From Phycisphaerae bacterium (GTDB lineage: Bacteria; Planctomycetota; Phycisphaerae; Sedimentisphaerales; Anaerobacaceae), in NCBI GenBank assembly GCA_016782865.1, contig JADHXR010000007.1, forward strand, positions 1 through 64,000: 64,000 nucleotides of DNA, given 5' to 3'. Below the pieces are notes generated by a model. The model did no database searches and was not told the origin of the DNA. It worked only from the letters and a program-made list of their open reading frames with translations. Positions 53,685-62,207 of the stretch are shown here, one piece after another; position 1 is the stretch's first letter, and every line of letters starts with the position of its first letter. Made by a program: the position numbers and the translations under genes.

Positions 53685-54428
53685 ATGTCAGTAAAATTGA
53701 GAATGACGAGGATGGGCCGACGGCATCGACCATTCTTCAGGATCAATGCGGTCGAGTCCCACACGCCGCGCGACGGCAGAGTGCTCGAGAAGCTGGGTCA
53801 TTATGATCCGATCGCAAAGGACCCGACAAAGCAGATTGTGCTCAACCACGAACGCACAAAGTATTGGCTCGAGAAGGGAGCGATCCCGTCCGAGACAGTC
53901 GCGCAGATCCTGCTCCGCGAGGGGATCAAGAGCAAACACGCCGAGCAGAAGGACGCCCGCAGGGCCAGGGCCAAGGCTATCGCCCGGGCCAAAGGCAAGC
54001 CTTTCGACAATACTGATAGAATAGCGGCTAAGAAAGCAGCCGAGGCCGTCGAGGAAAAGGCCAAAGGCGAAGCCGATGCCAAGGCCGCGGAAGAAAAGGC
54101 CGCCGCTGAAGCAAAGGAAGCCGCCGAGAAAGCCAAGGCCGACGCCGAGGCTAAAGCCGACGCCGAAGCGATAGCCAGAGCGGACGCCGATGCCAAGGCC
54201 AAGAAAGAGGCCGAAGCAAAGGCCAAAGCGGACGCTGAAGCCAAGGTCAAGGCCGAAGCCGAGGCTGAAGAGAAGGCCAAAGCCGACGCCGAGGCCAAGG
54301 CCAAAGCCGAAGAAAAAGCCGCCGCTGAAGCAAAAGAAGCTGAAGAGAAGCCCGAGCCCGAAGCGGCCGAGGACAAGCCTGAGGCAGAGGCGGCCGAGGA
54401 AAAAACCGAGGATGAGACCAAAGAGTGA
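53685..54428 (+). CDS. rpsP: 30S ribosomal protein S16 with long Ala/Lys/Glu-rich extension
   Basis: 247 aa; residues 1-85 are S16 (MSVKLRMTRMGRRHRPFFRI, HYDPIAKDP, WLEKGAIPSETVAQILL). Residues about 86-247 are a low-complexity stretch of KA, EA and DA units that would be one long charged helix ending in an acidic tail (EEKTEDETKE). Typical S16 is 80-120 aa, so the tail doubles the protein. RBS GAAAGGA lies upstream. rimM, usually between rpsP and trmD, is absent. Confidence 0.93.
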   Translation: MSVKLRMTRMGRRHRPFFRINAVESHTPRDGRVLEKLGHYDPIAKDPTKQIVLNHERTKYWLEKGAIPSETVAQILLREGIKSKHAEQKDARRARAKAIARAKGKPFDNTDRIAAKKAAEAVEEKAKGEADAKAAEEKAAAEAKEAAEKAKADAEAKADAEAIARADADAKAKKEAEAKAKADAEAKVKAEAEAEEKAKADAEAKAKAEEKAAAEAKEAEEKPEPEAAEDKPEAEAAEEKTEDETKE

Positions 54429-54480
54429 TAACCACCGATTACACGGATTTTCACGGATTGACGAAGCAATAACAACAATG

Positions 54481-54509
54481 TAGGATGGGCAACTTGTTGC
54501 CCATGCTGT
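54481..54509. repeat. Dispersed hairpin repeat TAGGATGGGC...GCCCATGCTG
   Basis: TAGGATGGGCAACTTGTTGC reads into GCCCATGCTG, with ATGGGCAAC/GTTGCCCAT as a perfect 9-bp dyad. A second copy with the same flanks and a shorter centre is at 63628-63650. It lies immediately before the trmD start at 54514, where no Shine-Dalgarno is visible. Upstream (54425-54460) is an ACCGATTACACGGATTTTCA spacer word. Confidence 0.65.
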
Positions 54510-54513
54510 TGCT

Positions 54514-55206
54514 GTGATGCGGGTAGATATTCTTACGCTTTTTCCGCAGGTTTTCGAATCGCCTTTGAGCTGCTCGATAGTCAAGAGGGCTCAGGAAAAC
54601 GGGCTGGTTGAAATCGCTCTTACCGACATAAGAGATTTTTCGACGGATAACTACAGAAAAGTCGACGACAAGCCTTACGGCGGCGGGCCGGGTATGGTAA
54701 TGATGCCCGGCCCCGTCTTTGACTGCTTCGAGCACGTGCAAAGTCTGTCACCGGAACCGGGCAGGACCATCCTGCTCACACCGCAGGGCCGGCCTTTCGA
54801 TCAGGCGAAAGCCCTCGAACTGGCCGCCGAAAAGCGCCTGATCCTGATCGCCGGCAAATACGAGGGATTCGACGAGCGCGTCCGCACGGGCCTCGGTGCC
54901 GAACAAATCTCGATAGGCGACTATGTCCTGAGCGGCGGGGAATTGGCCGCGATGGTGATCATCGACGCGGTGGTCAGATTATTAACCGGCGCGCTGGGCG
55001 ATGAAGACTCGGCCAGGGACGATTCGTTCAGTGACGGTCTTCTGGAATACCCCCACTACACAAGACCGGAAGTCTTCCGCGGTATGAAGGTCCCCGAAAT
55101 CCTCCTGAGCGGCGACCACGCCAAAATCGCCGAATGGCGGCGGCAACAATCTCTGGAACGTACAAAGAAATGGCGCCCGGATTTGCTCAAGAACGATGAC
55201 AGTTGA
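54514..55206 (+). CDS. trmD: tRNA (guanine37-N1)-methyltransferase
   Basis: 230 aa; methylates G37 of tRNAs with SAM, preventing +1 frameshifts. SPOUT trefoil knot: [16 protein letters not shown] (about 55-70), [10 protein letters not shown] (about 113-122) and [13 protein letters not shown] (about 131-143). Length matches the family. The ATG at 54514 follows a palindromic repeat without a clear RBS. It is part of the ffh-rpsP-trmD-rplS unit but separated from rplS by about 5.3 kb of unrelated genes. Confidence 0.95.
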   Translation: MMRVDILTLFPQVFESPLSCSIVKRAQENGLVEIALTDIRDFSTDNYRKVDDKPYGGGPGMVMMPGPVFDCFEHVQSLSPEPGRTILLTPQGRPFDQAKALELAAEKRLILIAGKYEGFDERVRTGLGAEQISIGDYVLSGGELAAMVIIDAVVRLLTGALGDEDSARDDSFSDGLLEYPHYTRPEVFRGMKVPEILLSGDHAKIAEWRRQQSLERTKKWRPDLLKNDDS

Positions 55207-55264
55207 GCGACTTGCCATCGTTTCTTTCTGTCATTCCACACCCATTCGGTCTCGTTCAAAGCCT

Positions 55265-55362
55265 GTCATCTCGACTGGAGCCGAAGGCGGAATGGAGAGA
55301 TCTATTTGAAACAGATTCCTCCGCTCCATCCCAACTACCGTTGGGACTCCGGTCGAAATGAC
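55265..55362. repeat. Inverted dispersed repeat ('GTCAT-TCGAC...GTCGAAATGAC' type)
   Basis: The left arm begins GTCATCTCGACTGGAGCCG and the right arm ends ACTCCGGTCGAAATGAC, with GGAGAGATCT and AGATTCCTCC between. Arms pair imperfectly. Such elements are widely scattered in bacterial genomes. It marks the left border of the block inserted between trmD and rplS. Confidence 0.6.
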
Positions 55363-55393
55363 GGCAAAGGGGAACTTAGCTGGCTGCACCCGG

Positions 55394-56167
55394 CTATCGC
55401 ACCTCATGCCAGACATAAACTCCGCGTTCCAGAGGTAATCTGCGTTCTCCATATCGCTTCAAATCCGAGGGAGGTATTTTCATGTCTTCGGGTCCAATCT
55501 CCACGCCCCAGCTCCTTGTCATGCCGGTGCCCCAGCATAGTCTTATTTTGAGATTGTCATTGTCGTCCACAGGAAATTGGATAAAGTAAGGCCTAAACAC
55601 TTTGACTGATTCAGGCCAGTCAATCGAGTCGGGCCATTGTATCTTGGACCAACCTGAACCGGAACGCAGCACGAAACTCCTACGTGCACAATCTTCTTTG
55701 TTGAGTGTTCCCAGCCAATCCCGTATGGCTCCAACATCGGCCTTGCTTCTGACCCTGTCTCTAAAGCCATGCATGAAATCAGGCTGCAGTGACCCAAGTT
55801 TGATCGGAATGAAGCGTGCTATGATGCACAGGCCGACAAACACCAAAGTCGGAAAACCAATCTCGGCGCCGATTACGATTCTCTTCTCTCTGTCTCTTCG
55901 CACATGGGGATCGAACAATTTCACAATACGCGTAATAAGGCACCAGACAATAAAAATGGCCGATGCGGCAAGCAGGATCGTGATGATGCCGCGCGTACTG
56001 GCGTAGGGACTGAATCTGCCATGGAGATATAAGATCCAACCCGATGAGAAGATAAGGAGTATACATATGACCGGCAACACAAGGAAAATTGCGATCGAGG
56101 CCTTCTGTTTGCAGCGAGGTCTCTTCTCTCTGATTTGTGTTGCAGCCAAAGTCTCTTTCTCATCCAT
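55394..56167 (-). CDS. Uncharacterised membrane protein, tandem paralogue A
   Basis: 257 aa from ATG 56167; the frame extends to 56263, but the added residues are the tail region of the neighbour. The start is polar and basic (DEKETLAATQIREKRPRCKQ), then come three hydrophobic helices (FLVLPVICILLIFSSGWILY; ITILLAASAIFIVWCLI; IGFPTLVFVGLCIIARF). The C-terminal domain from about 130 has SKADVGAIRDWLGTL and WPESVKVFRPYFIQF, WGTGMTRSWGVEI and DMKIPPSDLKRYGERRLP, all shared with paralogue B. I do not recognise the family. The two genes probably arose by duplication. Confidence 0.75.
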   Translation of the reverse strand: MDEKETLAATQIREKRPRCKQKASIAIFLVLPVICILLIFSSGWILYLHGRFSPYASTRGIITILLAASAIFIVWCLITRIVKLFDPHVRRDREKRIVIGAEIGFPTLVFVGLCIIARFIPIKLGSLQPDFMHGFRDRVRSKADVGAIRDWLGTLNKEDCARRSFVLRSGSGWSKIQWPDSIDWPESVKVFRPYFIQFPVDDNDNLKIRLCWGTGMTRSWGVEIGPEDMKIPPSDLKRYGERRLPLERGVYVWHEVR

Positions 56168-56204
56168 ACCAAACTCCCAAATGCGGCTCACAGGCGGACA
56201 ACGC

Positions 56205-56942
56205 TCATTCCAACGCCCACCAGACATATACGCCGGGTTCCACAGGCAATCTATACTCGCCATATAGACTGAAATCCGATGGCGGAATCTTCATGTCCTT
56301 CATTGCTATCACCACACCCCAATGCCCCATAGGGCCGGAACCCCACATCAACCTGACCTTGGCATTACCATTCTCGTCCGCCGAAATAAAAACAACACCC
56401 GGTTTCAACACTCTCACTGATTCCGGCCATTCGGGGTGAGGGATACGATCGTAATGATCGTCATAATCTTCATTGCCAAGCGATTGCAGCCAGGCCCGTG
56501 TAGCTCCAATATCAGCTTTGCTTTCTATTCGGTCTTTCAAACCACACATGAAGAACTTGTAGCCGTACCCAAGGTATTCTGCTTCTGGAAGAAAGAAACT
56601 TCCCACAAGTAATCCAACAAAGATTAATGGGACGCCAGTTTCGGCAATGCTCAGAAGTCTTTCGTTTCTCTTGCGTTTTCCGCTACGGTCGGATGATTTC
56701 CCGATCCCTGTGAAGAAACACCAAAGAATGAAGACACCTACGACGGGATATAACATGCAAACGTGACCGAATGATCCAGCACTGGGGCTGAACCTGCCGA
56801 ACAGATAGAAGATCCCTCCCCCTGGGAAAAGGATCGTGAGAATGACGGGCAGAACAAAGGAAACTATGTGTCGATCTTTCCTTTTGCCGCGCGGTCTCTT
56901 CTTTTCGATTCGTATGGACTCTATATTTTGCTTCATGTCCAT
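56205..56942 (-). CDS. Uncharacterised membrane protein, tandem paralogue B
   Basis: 245 aa. Basic N-terminus (IRIEKKRPRGKRKDRH), three hydrophobic helices (FVLPVILTILFPGGGIFYLF; VCMLYPVVGVFILWCFFTG; TGVPLIFVGLLVGSFFL), then a soluble domain with SKADIGATRAWLQSLGNED, HPEWPESVRVLKPG, WGSGPMGHWGVVI and DMKIPPSDFSLYGEYRLPVE. Identical order and motifs to paralogue A, at low-to-moderate identity outside them. The soluble domain sits after the last helix. The gene is divergent from the sulfatase at 57074. Confidence 0.75.
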   Translation of the reverse strand: MDMKQNIESIRIEKKRPRGKRKDRHIVSFVLPVILTILFPGGGIFYLFGRFSPSAGSFGHVCMLYPVVGVFILWCFFTGIGKSSDRSGKRKRNERLLSIAETGVPLIFVGLLVGSFFLPEAEYLGYGYKFFMCGLKDRIESKADIGATRAWLQSLGNEDYDDHYDRIPHPEWPESVRVLKPGVVFISADENGNAKVRLMWGSGPMGHWGVVIAMKDMKIPPSDFSLYGEYRLPVEPGVYVWWALE

Positions 56943-56980
56943 GTCTGCCCTACTTCGCCGATCTGTCCCGGCTTTCTTTC

Positions 56981-57015
56981 TTGATATCTCGTCTCTTTGT
57001 TCTTATATCTATAAT
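56981..57015 (+). promoter_or_regulatory. Probable promoter of the lipoprotein sulfatase gene
   Basis: TTGATA (56981-56986), spacer 17, TATATC (57004-57009), directly followed by a better -10-like TATAAT (57010-57015) that lacks a matching -35. One of the two is probably used. Confidence 0.4.
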
Positions 57016-57073
57016 AGACCAAAGGGATGTCTCTAAGTCAATACTCAGGATGTGTAATAATAGCGAGGTCAAA

Positions 57074-58462
57074 ATGAACAAACTGAATCGACGCAATTTC
57101 TTGTCTCTGACAGCCGGTGGCGCCGCGGCGGCAATGCTGGGTGTGGCCGGGTGCGAGGGTGAATTTGCCGGCGGTAGAAGCTCGCCGGAACGGCCCAACA
57201 TTATCTTCATCATGGCTGACGACATGGGCTACGGCGACCTGGGCTGTTATGGCCAGAAGCACATCCAAACGCCCAATATCGACACGCTCGCCCGCGAGGG
57301 GACACGCTTTACCGATTGCTACGCCGGCTCGACCGTCTGCGCGCCGTCGCGAAGCGTTCTGATGACCGGCCTGCACACGGGCCATACCCGCGTGCGGGGC
57401 AACAAGGCCGACGTCGGGGGTGTCGGCCCGCAGAAACGCGTGCCGCTCGAAGCCCGCGATGTCACCGTCGCAGAGGTGCTCAAGCAGGTCGGCTATGTCA
57501 CCGGCATTACCGGCAAGTGGGGGCTGGGCGAACCCGAAACGACGGGCGTGCCCAACCGGCAGGGATTCGACGAATGGTTCGGATATCTGAATCAGCAGAG
57601 CGCCCACAGCTACTATCCGCCCTACCTATGGCGCAACGAAGAAAAGCAGTTGCTCGAAGGAAACGCAAACGGTAAGCGGCAGCAGTATACGCACGATATG
57701 TTCACGGATTTTGCGTTGGATTTTATCAGCCGTCACAAGGACGATCCTTTCTTTCTCTATCTGCCCTACACGGTCCCGCATGCGAAATACGAGATACCCA
57801 GCGCCGGACACTATGCGGACAAGCCCTGGTCCGCCGATGCCAAAGTGCACGCGGCGATGATTACGCGAGTGGATGGTGACGTCGGCAGGATTATGGCGCT
57901 GCTCGAGGAATTGGAAATCGACGAGCGGACGCTCGTGTTCTTCTGCTCGGACAACGGCGCGGCCAGGCGCTGGGAGGGAGTTTTCGACAGCTCGGGCCCG
58001 CTGCGGGGCCGCAAACGCGACATGTACGAAGGCGGTATCCGAACGCCGATGATTGCCCGCTGGCCCGGCAAAGTCGGCGCAGGTGAAATCAGCGACGCTG
58101 TCTGGTACTTCGCCGATTTGCTGCCGACACTGGCCGAGTTGACCGGCGCAAAGCCGCCTTCAGACATCGACGGCATCAGTGTTCTGCCGGCCCTGCTGGG
58201 CAAAGAACAGAAGACGGATGATAGATTCCTGTACTGGGAATTCTTCGAGAGTAATTTCCAGCAGGCGCTGCGCTGGCGCAGCTACAAGGCCGTGCGCATA
58301 GCGCCGGGCAAGCCGCTGGAGCTTTATGATCTCGCCGAAGATATCGCAGAAGAGCATGACATCTCCGCCGAGCACCCCGACGTGGTGGCAAAGTTTGAGG
58401 CGTATCTGAAGAGTGCCCGAACCGAATCGGTCAACTGGCCCGTCAAAGGGCGCGAGCAATAG
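57074..58462 (+). CDS. Lipoprotein-type sulfatase with twin-arginine signal
   Basis: 462 aa from ATG 57074 (RBS GCGAGG); a frame from 56981 would run through the promoter. The signal carries both a twin-arginine motif (NRRNFLSLTAGGAAAA) and a lipobox (GVAGC, Cys27). The formylglycine motif is C89-A-P-S-R93; IIFIMADDMGYGD, TGKWGLG and FCSDNGA are the other active-site segments. It resembles the sulfatase at 51839 in fold but is not a close copy. It would remove sulfate from glycans at the outer face of the inner membrane or the outer membrane. Maturation by anSME is assumed. Confidence 0.94.
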   Translation: MNKLNRRNFLSLTAGGAAAAMLGVAGCEGEFAGGRSSPERPNIIFIMADDMGYGDLGCYGQKHIQTPNIDTLAREGTRFTDCYAGSTVCAPSRSVLMTGLHTGHTRVRGNKADVGGVGPQKRVPLEARDVTVAEVLKQVGYVTGITGKWGLGEPETTGVPNRQGFDEWFGYLNQQSAHSYYPPYLWRNEEKQLLEGNANGKRQQYTHDMFTDFALDFISRHKDDPFFLYLPYTVPHAKYEIPSAGHYADKPWSADAKVHAAMITRVDGDVGRIMALLEELEIDERTLVFFCSDNGAARRWEGVFDSSGPLRGRKRDMYEGGIRTPMIARWPGKVGAGEISDAVWYFADLLPTLAELTGAKPPSDIDGISVLPALLGKEQKTDDRFLYWEFFESNFQQALRWRSYKAVRIAPGKPLELYDLAEDIAEEHDISAEHPDVVAKFEAYLKSARTESVNWPVKGREQ

Positions 58463-58497
58463 CTTTCCGGAGCCATCTCTTGCTGACAATGCAGTTC

Positions 58498-60153
58498 CTA
58501 GGGTGTTACTGCTTTGTTGTAGATTCGGATATCGTCGATCAGACCTGAGAAGAAGGTGCCTTTGTCGAGGGTGCTGTCGGCGCCGAACAACAGGCCGCCC
58601 TTGGCGATGTTCAGTCCGGACAACGGACTCTCATCGGCAGCGACCTCCTGGCCGTCGACGTACAGGCGCCTGTATTCTCCGTCCCACGCAAAGCCGATCT
58701 CGTGCCAGAGGCCGTCGGTGATCACAGTCTGCGAACCAATAGGAAATCCCGTGCGGCCGGTATTTCTCAGGTCCGCCATAAACTTGCCGTCCGATGGGTC
58801 GGCGTAAAGCCAGTTTCGGCCAATTCCGGGCCCAGTCACCTGAGATATGATTACCTGCCCCGGCGCACCGCCCCTGATCCAGACATAGATGCTGAATCCA
58901 CCGTCTTGCGAATCCAGGACGGACTGCGTCTCAACAAAATCGTCGATCCCATCAAAGCCAAGCGCGCCATTGACCATCCCGCCCGCGGGCGCCCAGTTGG
59001 GGTCGCCATGAAGCGTGCCATCGAAGTCGGCCACGCTGTCTTCGGCAAACGCGCCTTCGGTTTCGTCAAGCTTCCAGTGAGCTACCAAGCGAAAGTCCGT
59101 CAGCCAGTAGGTGAGCAAACCGGCTAGATCTCTGTGGTCCACTATGCCGTCACCGTTGGGCGGCGGGGCGATGTCAAATGCCGGCGTGCTATCCAGCCAG
59201 TGGTGTGCGAGTTCGGCATAATCCACCATGTTTACTACCCCGTCGAAATCAAAATCCGGCATCACGCGCACGGGAGCGATAGGAATCTGCCAAAGGTCTT
59301 GTTCTCCCGAGCCACCTGGCCGGGTGGTGCCGAAGTAGAGCTTGGTGCCGTCGGCCGAAATGCTCGGGTCAGTATCGTGAGACCAACTGTTCAGCGGCGA
59401 GCCGTAGGAGTGCAGTTCGATCCAGGGCCCGTCGGCGCTCCCTCGTGTTGCCATCAGAACATCCCGGCCTCCGAGCACGGTGCGTCGGTCGAAGAAAAGG
59501 ATCAGGCCGTCACTCGATATGTCCGGAGACATCTCGTAGTCCGTCGTGTTGATTCCCTGGACCATTTTGACAGGTCTCTGCCATGCGTCGGTTACCGTTG
59601 GGCGCCTGGTCACGAACAGATCGTAGTAACCGGGCCAGGGCTCGCGGCTGGAACCGAAGTACAGGGTCAGGCCATCGGCGGAGACGCTCGGATGATTATC
59701 ATAAGAGGAGCTGTTGACGATTGATCCGAGATTCACGGGTTCGGCCCAGGGCTCATCTGCCGTCGGGCGCGTCGTGACCCATATGTCGGAGTCGCCATGT
59801 CCTCCGGGCCGGTCCGAGGCGAAGTAGAGGCTCAAGCCGTCGGCCGAAATGCAGGGGCCGGAGTCACTGTACGAACTGTTGACGGGCGCCGGAAGCACTT
59901 CGACGTTGTCCCAATCGGTGTGGGCGGTTGTCGTCTTTGCCATCCAAATGTCCCAATCACCCAACCCCCCGGGACGAATGGAATCAAAGTAAAGTTCCAG
60001 TCCGTCGGCGGAAATGTCCGGCGAGCCGTCGGAGGTGACGCTATTGACACCGGGCCCCAGATTCGTGGAAGTACCGAAGATAAACTGGGCTTGCCCGTTG
60101 GCACCGGCCAGAGCCAGAATCAGAGCAATCACCGGAGCAATCGTCTTACTCAT
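58498..60153 (-). CDS. Exported PD40-repeat / dockerin / LamG protein
   Basis: 551 aa from ATG 60153; an adjacent ATG at 60156 is possible, but the AAGGAG spacing favours 60153. Signal peptide 1-22. About 25-285 hold five PD40/WD40-like repeats, each with a 'SPDISADGLELYFDS' then 'DIWMAKTT' pattern. About 290-345 is a type I dockerin-like segment with two DxDxDG loops (DFDFDGVVNMVDYAELAHHW, NGDGIVDHRDLAGLLTYWL). About 350-551 is a LamG/concanavalin-like jellyroll (HWKLDETEGAFAEDS, WHEIGFAWDGEYRRLYVDGQ). The layout is typical of Sedimentisphaerales-type secreted proteins. It may bind surface carbohydrate complexes. Confidence 0.87.
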   Translation of the reverse strand: MSKTIAPVIALILALAGANGQAQFIFGTSTNLGPGVNSVTSDGSPDISADGLELYFDSIRPGGLGDWDIWMAKTTTAHTDWDNVEVLPAPVNSSYSDSGPCISADGLSLYFASDRPGGHGDSDIWVTTRPTADEPWAEPVNLGSIVNSSSYDNHPSVSADGLTLYFGSSREPWPGYYDLFVTRRPTVTDAWQRPVKMVQGINTTDYEMSPDISSDGLILFFDRRTVLGGRDVLMATRGSADGPWIELHSYGSPLNSWSHDTDPSISADGTKLYFGTTRPGGSGEQDLWQIPIAPVRVMPDFDFDGVVNMVDYAELAHHWLDSTPAFDIAPPPNGDGIVDHRDLAGLLTYWLTDFRLVAHWKLDETEGAFAEDSVADFDGTLHGDPNWAPAGGMVNGALGFDGIDDFVETQSVLDSQDGGFSIYVWIRGGAPGQVIISQVTGPGIGRNWLYADPSDGKFMADLRNTGRTGFPIGSQTVITDGLWHEIGFAWDGEYRRLYVDGQEVAADESPLSGLNIAKGGLLFGADSTLDKGTFFSGLIDDIRIYNKAVTP

Positions 60154-60540
60154 CATCTCTCCTTGCATAGAAGGTCAGTGTTGGTGCAGGGCTGCAGAAA
60201 GCACGGAGATTGCCAGCCAAACGCTTGGGCTTGTCCTCTTGCTCACTCGCGGACCTGCTGCCTAAGATACTACGGGATTGTAGCAAATTGACAGGTTGGT
60301 GTCAACGAATTTGGCCTTTTTGAGGGCCATCTTGGGGTCTGGAGAGCCGGGAATCGGCCAAGAACGCGAATTTTTGAGAATTTGCTTGTCCTTGGAAAGA
60401 AATATCGTTAACATTCGAGTTTTGTATTTGGTGGAATGTGTTTGGCAAAGGCCTGTCGCCGCCGGCGAGGGCCGGCTGAGGTGATCTATCGTTCGCCGAA
60501 TACGGTTCACTAACGACTATGCAGAATAGGAGAAAGACCA
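60154..60540. other. Divergent intergenic region upstream of rplS
   Basis: 387 nt. A near-consensus minus-strand promoter lies at 60277-60305. The rplS promoter on the plus strand is not clear. No gene is supported. Confidence 0.45.
60277..60305 (-). promoter_or_regulatory. Strong promoter of the PD40-dockerin-LamG gene
   Basis: On the minus strand TTGACA (60305-60300) and TACAAT (60282-60277), spacer 17 nt. Predicted leader about 117 nt. Confidence 0.7.
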
Positions 60541-60909
60541 GTGAAAACTGAAATACTGGATGCAGTTGAAAGCAAGAGTCTCAAGGAGAAGATTCCTTAC
60601 TTCGAGATAGGCGATGTCGTTGACGTTCGCTGCCGAATCAGAGAGGGAGAAAAGGAACGCACGCAGACATTTACCGGCACGGTGATCGCCCGCAAGGGCC
60701 GGGGTGTTAATGAAACCTTCACGGTCCGGCGAATCGTCAACAACGAGGGCGTCGAGCGGATCTTCCCGCTGCACTCGCCCAACGTGCTCGGCGTCCGGGC
60801 GATCCGAAGCGGCAAGACCAGACGGGCCAAGCTATATTACCTCCGGGAACGAACGGGCAAGGCTGTCAAGCTGGCCCAGCGGCACAGCACGCACACCGTC
60901 TCCAAGTGA
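60541..60909 (+). CDS. rplS: 50S ribosomal protein L19
   Basis: 122 aa, at the 30S-50S interface. IPYFEIGDVVDVRCRIREGE, FTGTVIARKGRGVNETFTVR, GVERIFPLHSPNV and RAKLYYLRERTGKAVK are the conserved L19 segments, with normal length. The start is GTG at 60541, 7 nt after an AGAAAGA sequence. It resumes the trmD-rplS housekeeping order after the inserted block at about 55207-60300. Confidence 0.97.
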   Translation: MKTEILDAVESKSLKEKIPYFEIGDVVDVRCRIREGEKERTQTFTGTVIARKGRGVNETFTVRRIVNNEGVERIFPLHSPNVLGVRAIRSGKTRRAKLYYLRERTGKAVKLAQRHSTHTVSK

Positions 60910-60925
60910 CGAAAGAAGGAGTTTT

Positions 60926-61006
60926 GGGTGCTTGGTTTTGAGTTTTGAGTTTGTGGATGGGCAAGTTCAACACGCAACACTCAAACCTCAGAACTCAAAA
61001 CTCAAC
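60926..61006. repeat. Inverted repeat of TTTTGAGTTTTGAGTTT / AACTCAAAACTCAA words
   Basis: Between rplS and yraN, GTTTTGAGTTTTGAGTTT (about 60933-60950) faces an AACCTCAGAACTCAAAACTC run (about 60983-61004). The arms are complementary over about 15 nt. It is another dispersed-spacer-like element, separate from the 5267 type. Confidence 0.55.
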
Positions 61007-61020
61007 TGACGAGGTGCGAC

Positions 61021-61419
61021 ATGCTGAATCTGCTGGTGAACAGACCCAGGCTGTTAGCGGACAGAAAGCTGCTCGGACAATGGGGGGAAGAACGCAGCGA
61101 GAAGTTCCTCAAACGCAAAGGTCTCAAGACCCTCACCCATAATTTTTCATGCAAGAGAGGCGAAATCGATCTTGTCATGGTCGATGCCGACAGGACTATT
61201 GTCTTTGTCGAGGTAAAGACCAGGGCGAACGAAAGCTTCAGCCCCTCCGAGTCGGCGATTACCGCCGGCAAGAAAGCCAAAATGGTCCGGACCGCACGCT
61301 ACTTCCTCGCCACCAACGAAATTGAAGACCGCCCCTTACGCTTCGACGTAGTGACAGTAATATTAGGCCAAAAAGGCCCCGTGCAAATAAGACATCATGA
61401 AAACGCCTTTGTACCTTAG
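61021..61419 (+). CDS. yraN: YraN-family (UPF0102) endonuclease-like protein
   Basis: 132 aa. The catalytic-type core GEIDLVMVDADRTIVFVEVK (about residues 50-69) has the D-(x)n-ExK pattern of Holliday-junction-resolvase-like nucleases, and GQWGEERSEKFLKRKG is the usual YraN N-terminal helix. YraN usually follows rplS, often with rnhB; rnhB is absent here. The exact role is unknown. Confidence 0.88.
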   Translation: MLNLLVNRPRLLADRKLLGQWGEERSEKFLKRKGLKTLTHNFSCKRGEIDLVMVDADRTIVFVEVKTRANESFSPSESAITAGKKAKMVRTARYFLATNEIEDRPLRFDVVTVILGQKGPVQIRHHENAFVP

Positions 61420-61424
61420 AGATC

Positions 61425-62207
61425 ATGGAACTGATTGACACACATTGTCATTTGACGTTTGAGCAGTTGGCCTGGGAGATCGACGCGGTTGTCCAGCGGA
61501 GTACCGCTGCGGGGGTGACCGGGTGGATAACGGTAGGGACCGATTCGCAGGAAAACCGAAAGGCGGTCGAGTTGGCCGAGCGGTTCGAGAATATGTACGC
61601 CGCCGTCGGGGTCCATCCGCATGAGGCCAAGGATTTCACGGCCGAGACTATCGCCGAGCTCAAAGAACTCGCCAAAAGTGAGAAGGTCGTCGCCGTTGGC
61701 GAGACGGGGCTGGACTTTCATTACAACTTCTCGAATCAATCCGACCAGAGGCGAGCCTTCGCCGCACAACTGAAAGTTGCCAGGGAGCTGCATTTGCCCG
61801 TAATCATTCATTGCCGGGAGGCGTTCGCCGATATGATGGATATCCTGGAGCAGTTCATCGGCTTCGAAGGCAGGCTCCGGGGAGTCGTCTTCCATTGCTT
61901 CAGCGGCACGGCCGAGCAGGCAAGAATCATTCTCGACCACGGCTTCTACATCTCTCTTACCGGGGTGGTGACTTTCAAGAACGCCGCCGAAATCCGCCGG
62001 GCAGCCGAGATTATACCGACCGACAGACTGATGCTCGAGACCGATTGCCCGTACATGTCGCCGGAGCCGATGCGAAAGCGAAAGATAAACGAGCCGGCCC
62101 TGATGATTCACACGGCGCGGCATTTAGCCGAACTAAAAGGAATGGACCCAGCCGATTTCGCCGAGGCGGTAACCGCAACCAGCAAGAGCTTCTTCGATTT
62201 GGGCTGA
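61425..62207 (+). CDS. tatD: TatD-family metal-dependent deoxyribonuclease
   Basis: 260 aa TIM-barrel hydrolase. Metal ligands: ELIDTHCHLTFE (His7, His9 of DTHCH), GETGLDFHYNF (Glu91), PVIIHCREAFAD (His127), HCFSGT (His152) and LETDCPYMSPEP (Asp203). TatD has 3'-5' exonuclease activity on DNA and RNA and a role in DNA damage repair. It starts 5 nt after yraN and closes the housekeeping unit. Confidence 0.93.
   Translation: MELIDTHCHLTFEQLAWEIDAVVQRSTAAGVTGWITVGTDSQENRKAVELAERFENMYAAVGVHPHEAKDFTAETIAELKELAKSEKVVAVGETGLDFHYNFSNQSDQRRAFAAQLKVARELHLPVIIHCREAFADMMDILEQFIGFEGRLRGVVFHCFSGTAEQARIILDHGFYISLTGVVTFKNAAEIRRAAEIIPTDRLMLETDCPYMSPEPMRKRKINEPALMIHTARHLAELKGMDPADFAEAVTATSKSFFDLG

Noticed and set aside
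53688-54584. Long antisense frame opposite rpsP, rich in Gly, Leu and Phe
   Set aside because: Mirror of the repetitive S16 tail.
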